Part shown: piece by piece, positions 59,682 to 64,000 of the stretch
How the letters are laid out: the number at the start of each line of letters is the position of its first letter
Numbering within the stretch: position 1 is the first letter of the stretch
Assembly (NCBI GenBank): GCA_020064725.1
Contig: JAGTWJ010000007.1
Span: 310,001-374,000, forward strand
Direction: 5' to 3'
DNA: 64,000 nucleotides
Source: Drechslerella dactyloides
Taxonomy: Eukaryota > Ascomycota > Orbiliomycetes > Orbiliales > Orbiliaceae
Made by a program: the position numbers and the translations under genes
Notes under the pieces: generated by a model
Database searches by the model: none
Told to the model about the DNA's origin: nothing
Seen by the model: the letters and a program-made list of their open reading frames with translations, nothing else

Positions 59682-60044
59682 ATATAACCATCATGGCGGC
59701 GGTGGGGGAATTTTTCGCACATCACGATTATAGCGAGGTATTATGAGACGAGGCAATAGACGATATGATATGGTATTGCTGCCAGCTTTATTTCCATGTT
59801 TGATTGTAGGGCTGCGGTATGCACTAGTTGTGATTGTGACTGCATGTGGTGTGCTGTCTGGAATGGAATGCGGGTTGCACGGGTCGCCGTATACGGCCGC
59901 CGCACCCGCCTTCCGCGTTCGACATACATACATACATATATACCGTTCTCTCCCCCGACCATCAACCTTCCTTCACCTCTATCATCCTACACAACCCACT
60001 ACGTAAATACTAAAATACATACACACACGGATAAAAGTAAGACG
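59682..60044. other. Intergenic, 0.36 kb
   Basis: 3' region of RPT2 and promoter of the next gene. CATACATACATATATA and CACACA runs lie just upstream of the next start codon. Confidence 0.5.
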
Positions 60045-60784
60045 ATGGCACCGGAGACTACGACAGCCAGCACGAACGGCGACCACGGCCACCGGCGACT
60101 GGACACGCAGAATGTAATCTCCTTCTTTTTGTCATTGTTGGATAGGATCGCATCGCCGGCAACGCGGCAGCGCGCGTACAATGCGGTCTTCAGCTTCTGC
60201 TACCGGCGGCCGGCGGTGTCGTCGTTTCTAGCGGTGCAGTTGTTTTTCGCGGCGGTGCCGGTATTGTGCGCTTTGGGGTTTTCGGTGTGCTGTGTCTTGT
60301 TCATCGCGGGGGTTACGTTTGGTGCGGTTGTTTTCTGCGTTGGGATTGCCGGTACGTCATTCTTTACCTTCCTTTACCTTCTTTTAATTGTGGCTACTTT
60401 AGGCTGATGCGGGATAGCTGTGCTGTTGTTTTGGACGCTCGTTTTCACGGCGACTATTGCTAGTACGTATTATTTATATTTTCCCCGGTGGGTTGTAGGT
60501 GGTAGTGGGGTGGATGAGTTGCTGATGGGGTTTTATATATAGCGGCGTCGTGGGTTTCGATGGCGTGCTGTTTGGTGTGCGTTCGCTGGATCGCGCGGGT
60601 GACAGGGTTCATCGAGACGCCCCCTCGTCAGGAAACAAGTTCGAACGCGAATTCAAAGTCGAATACAACTTCGTACCCGTCGACTACGTATGCGACTAAG
60701 AATGCAAAGGCGGAGCAGCCGAAGCGGACGGTGGACGATAGGGTTTTTGCGAGCCCCGTTTGCAACATGAATCTCGACGATTGA
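60045..60784 (+). CDS. Promethin/LDAF1-like membrane protein
   Basis: Three exons, 60045-60351, 60418-60462 and 60543-60784, all phase 1, give 197 residues. The 45-nt middle exon supplies the end of a hydrophobic segment (AVLLFWTLVFTATIA). Three to four hydrophobic stretches are packed between residues 60 and 135 (SSFLAVQLFFAAVPVLCALG, FSVCCVLFIAGVTFGAVVF, SMACCLVC), flanked by a short helical N-terminus (VISFFLSLLDRIASPATRQR) and a disordered, hydrophilic C-terminus. This layout suggests a hairpin-type membrane protein like promethin/LDAF1, which works with seipin at lipid-droplet biogenesis sites in the ER. The family match is from pattern and memory only. Acceptor choice at 60417 is forced by stops in the other frames. 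Confidence 0.6.
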
Positions 60785-62943
60785 TGGGTCGATATTGTCG
60801 TCGGACGAGTGCGTATCCGGTGGGAGGATTGGCGGGTGCTATTAGGATAAGATATGATGGAGGCGTTGGACAGAATGGGATGTTGTTTGTACTTCGCGAT
60901 TTGAGGGTTATAGTGGCGGATAGGTGGGCGATATAGGATACATAGCTCGATCGAGCGGACAATTTCACACCGCTATCGGTGCATTTTATAAGTACTTGTC
61001 AATCGAATTGCTCAGTCGTGATGATATTAGATGGGTTGAGCCACCGAATACAATTACCCTTGCAATGTCAATGTCCAGTTCGACCAGCTTAGCGTACGTC
61101 CACATCGAGACAGCCGTAATTTAACTCTCCATCTTAAAATAGAAGAAAACTACCTACAACCCTACTCTTCGCAACTTTTTACAAAACGGATCGTAGTTTG
61201 ATTTTATAGTCGCGGGAGAACAGTCTGGGTGTATATATACGTAGCGGCGAGTGTGTAGAAGTCGTGTTCAAGGCTGTGAATCGACTAAATGCGGCACTGG
61301 CGGTAAGTATGATTCGAATAGGACAGTTGCAGAACGATTATCGAGCGGAGTCGCGGGAAATCCTCCATGTGGTTGAATATTATTTATTGTGCCAGAACAC
61401 CAGCCAGGGTGGATTACTACATTTATTTACTACAAAAGCTGCATTACTACAGTATATTTTATTACCTAGAATACGTTTTGTCGCTGATAAAACTGTAATA
61501 ATTCAGTACTACAGCCAATTCTTTGTTAAAATACAGTATTCGGATCGTATTAAAAAACAGGTCTCTTCCGCGGATCCGGCACAGTATATATACTACTAGT
61601 ATACTCTGCGTGCCGCCCCGTTTCGCGCCCGTGAGAGACTCTCAACCGTGCACGCGTGCGTGGGGTAATGCGGTAGAGTGAGCGTTAAGATTGCAAGATT
61701 GCGGACGAGGTGGTCCCGGTTGGGCCGTTGTGATGTTAGCGGAACGGTGAGTTGACGGTTCAAGTGTGCAGATGGCGGAGGCGGTAACAGTCTGCTTCGT
61801 GGAAGTATTCGGAAGTACTCGATAGTGAGATTGATCGATTTGACGGGAATAGTATATTTGCATTTCGGTGTTGACATGTTGCAATCTCGGATTGGGGAGT
61901 CTACATCGAGTGTCAGGTTCGATTGACGTCAACTAACTTCTAGATATCCAATCCAAGTCGCAGACTCATATGCTCATACGACCGCCTGAAACCATCCCCA
62001 TAGTACGACATATCTCCACGCGTATGGAGATATATTCGGTGATGTCAGAATGCTTCGCCGTCGCAGTTTGGTTTACGAGACAATAATGAAGTGCCGAGAC
62101 GACCAGCCGATGAAACAGCAAATTAATATTGTCAGCACCCGCACAGTCGCACTGACGGTTTCATACACCGCACAGACACGGCATTAATTATAATGACTTA
62201 TAAGATTACTATGTTAAGATTCTCGGGATATTTCCAGCATGGTGGCGGACGGCCGTACGTACGGAGCAGCTGACAGCGTGTTTGCCGTGTCCCGCACGGA
62301 CCACGACGCGACCGTCCCTCCCTTCCCCTCCTCTCAAAATTTAGAAATGAAAACACTCGCGCTAGGTATTAACTAGTGGGAGTGGTGAGTCAGCTAGTCG
62401 GATGGGGTGATCCATTCCACAATTCGACACCATTTCTGCACGCTGACTTGAGGAATGTGTATACGACGCGTACACACCAGCCTTCTACCGTCGTTGAGCT
62501 GTATGGATACACTGTCGACAGCTGTTATGATCTCGTCTGACGAGTATATTCACAGCATCATGACTTCAGTGTACAAGTAGTTATGATGGAAGAGTAATAG
62601 GATGTCAGTCAGAGATTAATATAAAATTAGCGAGCGAACCGTGCCCGTCTCAGCGCCCCTGCGAATCGTGCGTCCGCGAGCCGAGTGAAGACAATAGCAA
62701 AATCCAGAAATGAGACCCGGCGCCGCGGTTGTCGGCGCACGTTCCTGTTCGCCAGTGTTTACGACACGCATTGTACCAAGCAGGAGTGCTTGTAGAAGGG
62801 TATAAGAGACCCGGCAGCCGCTGCGTCGGATCCGTTCATCTGCACAAAACAACCGTCACTCACTCACGTAAAACACCCAAAATACAACACCAACACAATA
62901 ATCACACCATAAATAAAAATACACCATAAATATATCATAAATA
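60785..62943. other. Intergenic, 2.2 kb
   Basis: AT-rich in the first half (TATATA, ATTTATT runs, 61380-61600), with no supported gene. The last 250 bases are the promoter and ACACCA/ATAAAT-rich leader of the DUF7726 gene. Confidence 0.5.
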
Positions 62944-63771
62944 ATGGTGAAGAGGAAGGCGCCGGGGAGGGAGAACGTGCAGCTGCCGTCGATAGCGGCC
63001 ATCCTCAACGAGCACCCGCCCCCGCCAAAGAGACAGAAATCAGATACTGTTAGCACTCTGCCAAAGAAGACGGCGCTGGCCGACATTTCCAACAGCCCCG
63101 TCCCCATCTCCTGGACCGCCTTCTCCTCCTCCTCCTCCTCCTCCTCTTCTGCGGACCCCTGGGCAAAACCCGCCGCTCCGATTCTTGCGCCCCTCCCCGC
63201 CATCGCCCTCGCAACAGCGCCCCCGCGCAAAAAGGCCGCCGCTCCAAAACCCGTCAAAAAGTCCAAAGCGCAGCCCCTGCCGGACAACGTTGCGGCCGTC
63301 CACCTCCCCGGCGAGGACTCGGACGGCGTCCCCGTCTACGACACCTGCGACGTCATCCGCCGCAAAATCACCGCCGCCCTCTCCTCAAACTCCCACACGA
63401 AGGCCTCCCTCCTCCGCGCCTTCGCCGCCTGCACATCCGAACCCGGCCGCGCCATCCCCGCCACCTCCTTCCAGCACTTCATGGCCGCCAAGGGCCGCAC
63501 GGGGGGTAGCAAATCCCGCCTCTTCTACGCTGCCTACGTGTATTTCGAAAAAGTGCGCGTCGCCGAGAGTAAAAAGAAGACGAAGACGCGCGTCGAGATG
63601 GAGGAGGCGTGGGGGGTCAAGGGGATGGACTACATGAACGTCGGCAAGCCGTGCTTCGTCGGCCCCGGCGAAGACTTGCAGTGCGACCAGTACGGGCGGG
63701 AGGTCATCCTGTGCGCTGACGGCTCCCAAATCCCCATGCTCGGCGACTTTTCCGTCCGCCCTTTTTCGTAG
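62944..63771 (+). CDS. DUF7726 domain protein, probably nuclear
   Basis: Single exon of 275 residues. The N-terminal 125 residues are basic, Pro/Ala-rich and disordered, with KRKAPGR and KRQK patches that could be nuclear localisation signals and a poly-Ser run coded by TCC repeats (63122-63151). The folded part, residues about 128-230, reads VYDTCDVIRRKITAAL, a helix with FLRA-like LLRAFAA, FQHFMAAKG, SRLFYAAYVYFEKVRV and RVEMEEAWG. This helical pattern is one I recognise from fungal proteins now labelled DUF7726, thought to resemble a helix-turn-helix DNA-binding fold. Role unknown, perhaps transcriptional. The C-terminal 45 residues are a Cys-containing extension. Confidence 0.78.
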   Translation: MVKRKAPGRENVQLPSIAAILNEHPPPPKRQKSDTVSTLPKKTALADISNSPVPISWTAFSSSSSSSSSADPWAKPAAPILAPLPAIALATAPPRKKAAAPKPVKKSKAQPLPDNVAAVHLPGEDSDGVPVYDTCDVIRRKITAALSSNSHTKASLLRAFAACTSEPGRAIPATSFQHFMAAKGRTGGSKSRLFYAAYVYFEKVRVAESKKKTKTRVEMEEAWGVKGMDYMNVGKPCFVGPGEDLQCDQYGREVILCADGSQIPMLGDFSVRPFS

Positions 63772-64000
63772 TCATACTTACACCTCGGTTCTTCTTTTAG
63801 TGGGTAAATTGTGGGGAAATCTGTATTATTTCATTTGTTTGTCAAGGCACGTTGGTATATTGCTTCCATCTCATTTGTACTGCATAAGCACGTCGGGACA
63901 CTGCTTCAATCGTCTTTATCATCGTTGGATCGTTGTATCGCATCGTTCATTCATAAAGTTAGTTGTATTGTATAATAAAAATATTTATATTGCACAAGGC
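63772..64000. other. 3' flank of the DUF7726 gene
   Basis: T-rich 3' region to the window end, with an AATAAAA signal-like site near 63973. No other feature. Confidence 0.5.

Noticed and set aside
1..64000. tRNA or rRNA genes
   Set aside because: Several GGTTCGA-like strings were examined, but none had a matching acceptor stem and anticodon arm.

Overview
This window is nuclear DNA from a filamentous ascomycete (Pezizomycotina). The evidence is short GT-AG introns of about 57-240 nt, many with a CTAAC-type branch point. The gene content is also typical of this group: a RID/Masc1-type cytosine methyltransferase, a HeLo-like death-domain protein, OTT_1508-type deaminase-like proteins and a DUF7726 protein. 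I cannot place it below subphylum. All gene models were spliced by hand by matching phase across donor and acceptor sites.

Layout. 1-14.5 kb is gene-poor and comparatively AT-rich. It holds a PQ-loop membrane protein cut by the left edge, a Thr-rich secreted protein (5.56-6.98 kb) and a two-exon gene whose C-terminus resembles the tail of large fungal helicase/recombinase-like proteins (10.2-11.5 kb). 14.5-22.5 kb holds a divergent protein kinase, a small Ser/Arg-rich protein and a four-exon alpha/beta hydrolase of the hormone-sensitive-lipase type. 23.5-35 kb is the most interesting part: four co-oriented genes with moderate GC. In order they are a complete RID-like DNA methyltransferase, a HeLo-like domain fused to a pseudokinase (architecture like animal MLKL), and two tandem paralogues with HxE...PCxxC deaminase motifs (OTT_1508 type). 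The second paralogue has an in-frame stop that a phase-compatible 126-nt intron would remove.

From 35.5 kb rightwards the DNA becomes GC-rich and mostly housekeeping: mitochondrial COQ8/ABC1 kinase, E2 enzyme UBC1 with UBA domain, a tiny basic protein, a multi-pass membrane protein, a 2050-residue SAM-domain Snf2 (Rad54/ATRX-like) remodeller, two unknown proteins, proteasome ATPase Rpt2 with an ATG-only first exon, a promethin-like membrane protein and a DUF7726 protein.

Working idea, inference only: the RID-like methyltransferase, two predicted nucleic-acid deaminases and a death-effector pseudokinase may form a genome-defence and conflict neighbourhood. RID is required for repeat-induced point mutation (RIP), a C-to-T process, so linkage of predicted cytidine-deaminase folds to RID deserves testing. 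Linkage may equally be chance in an accessory region.
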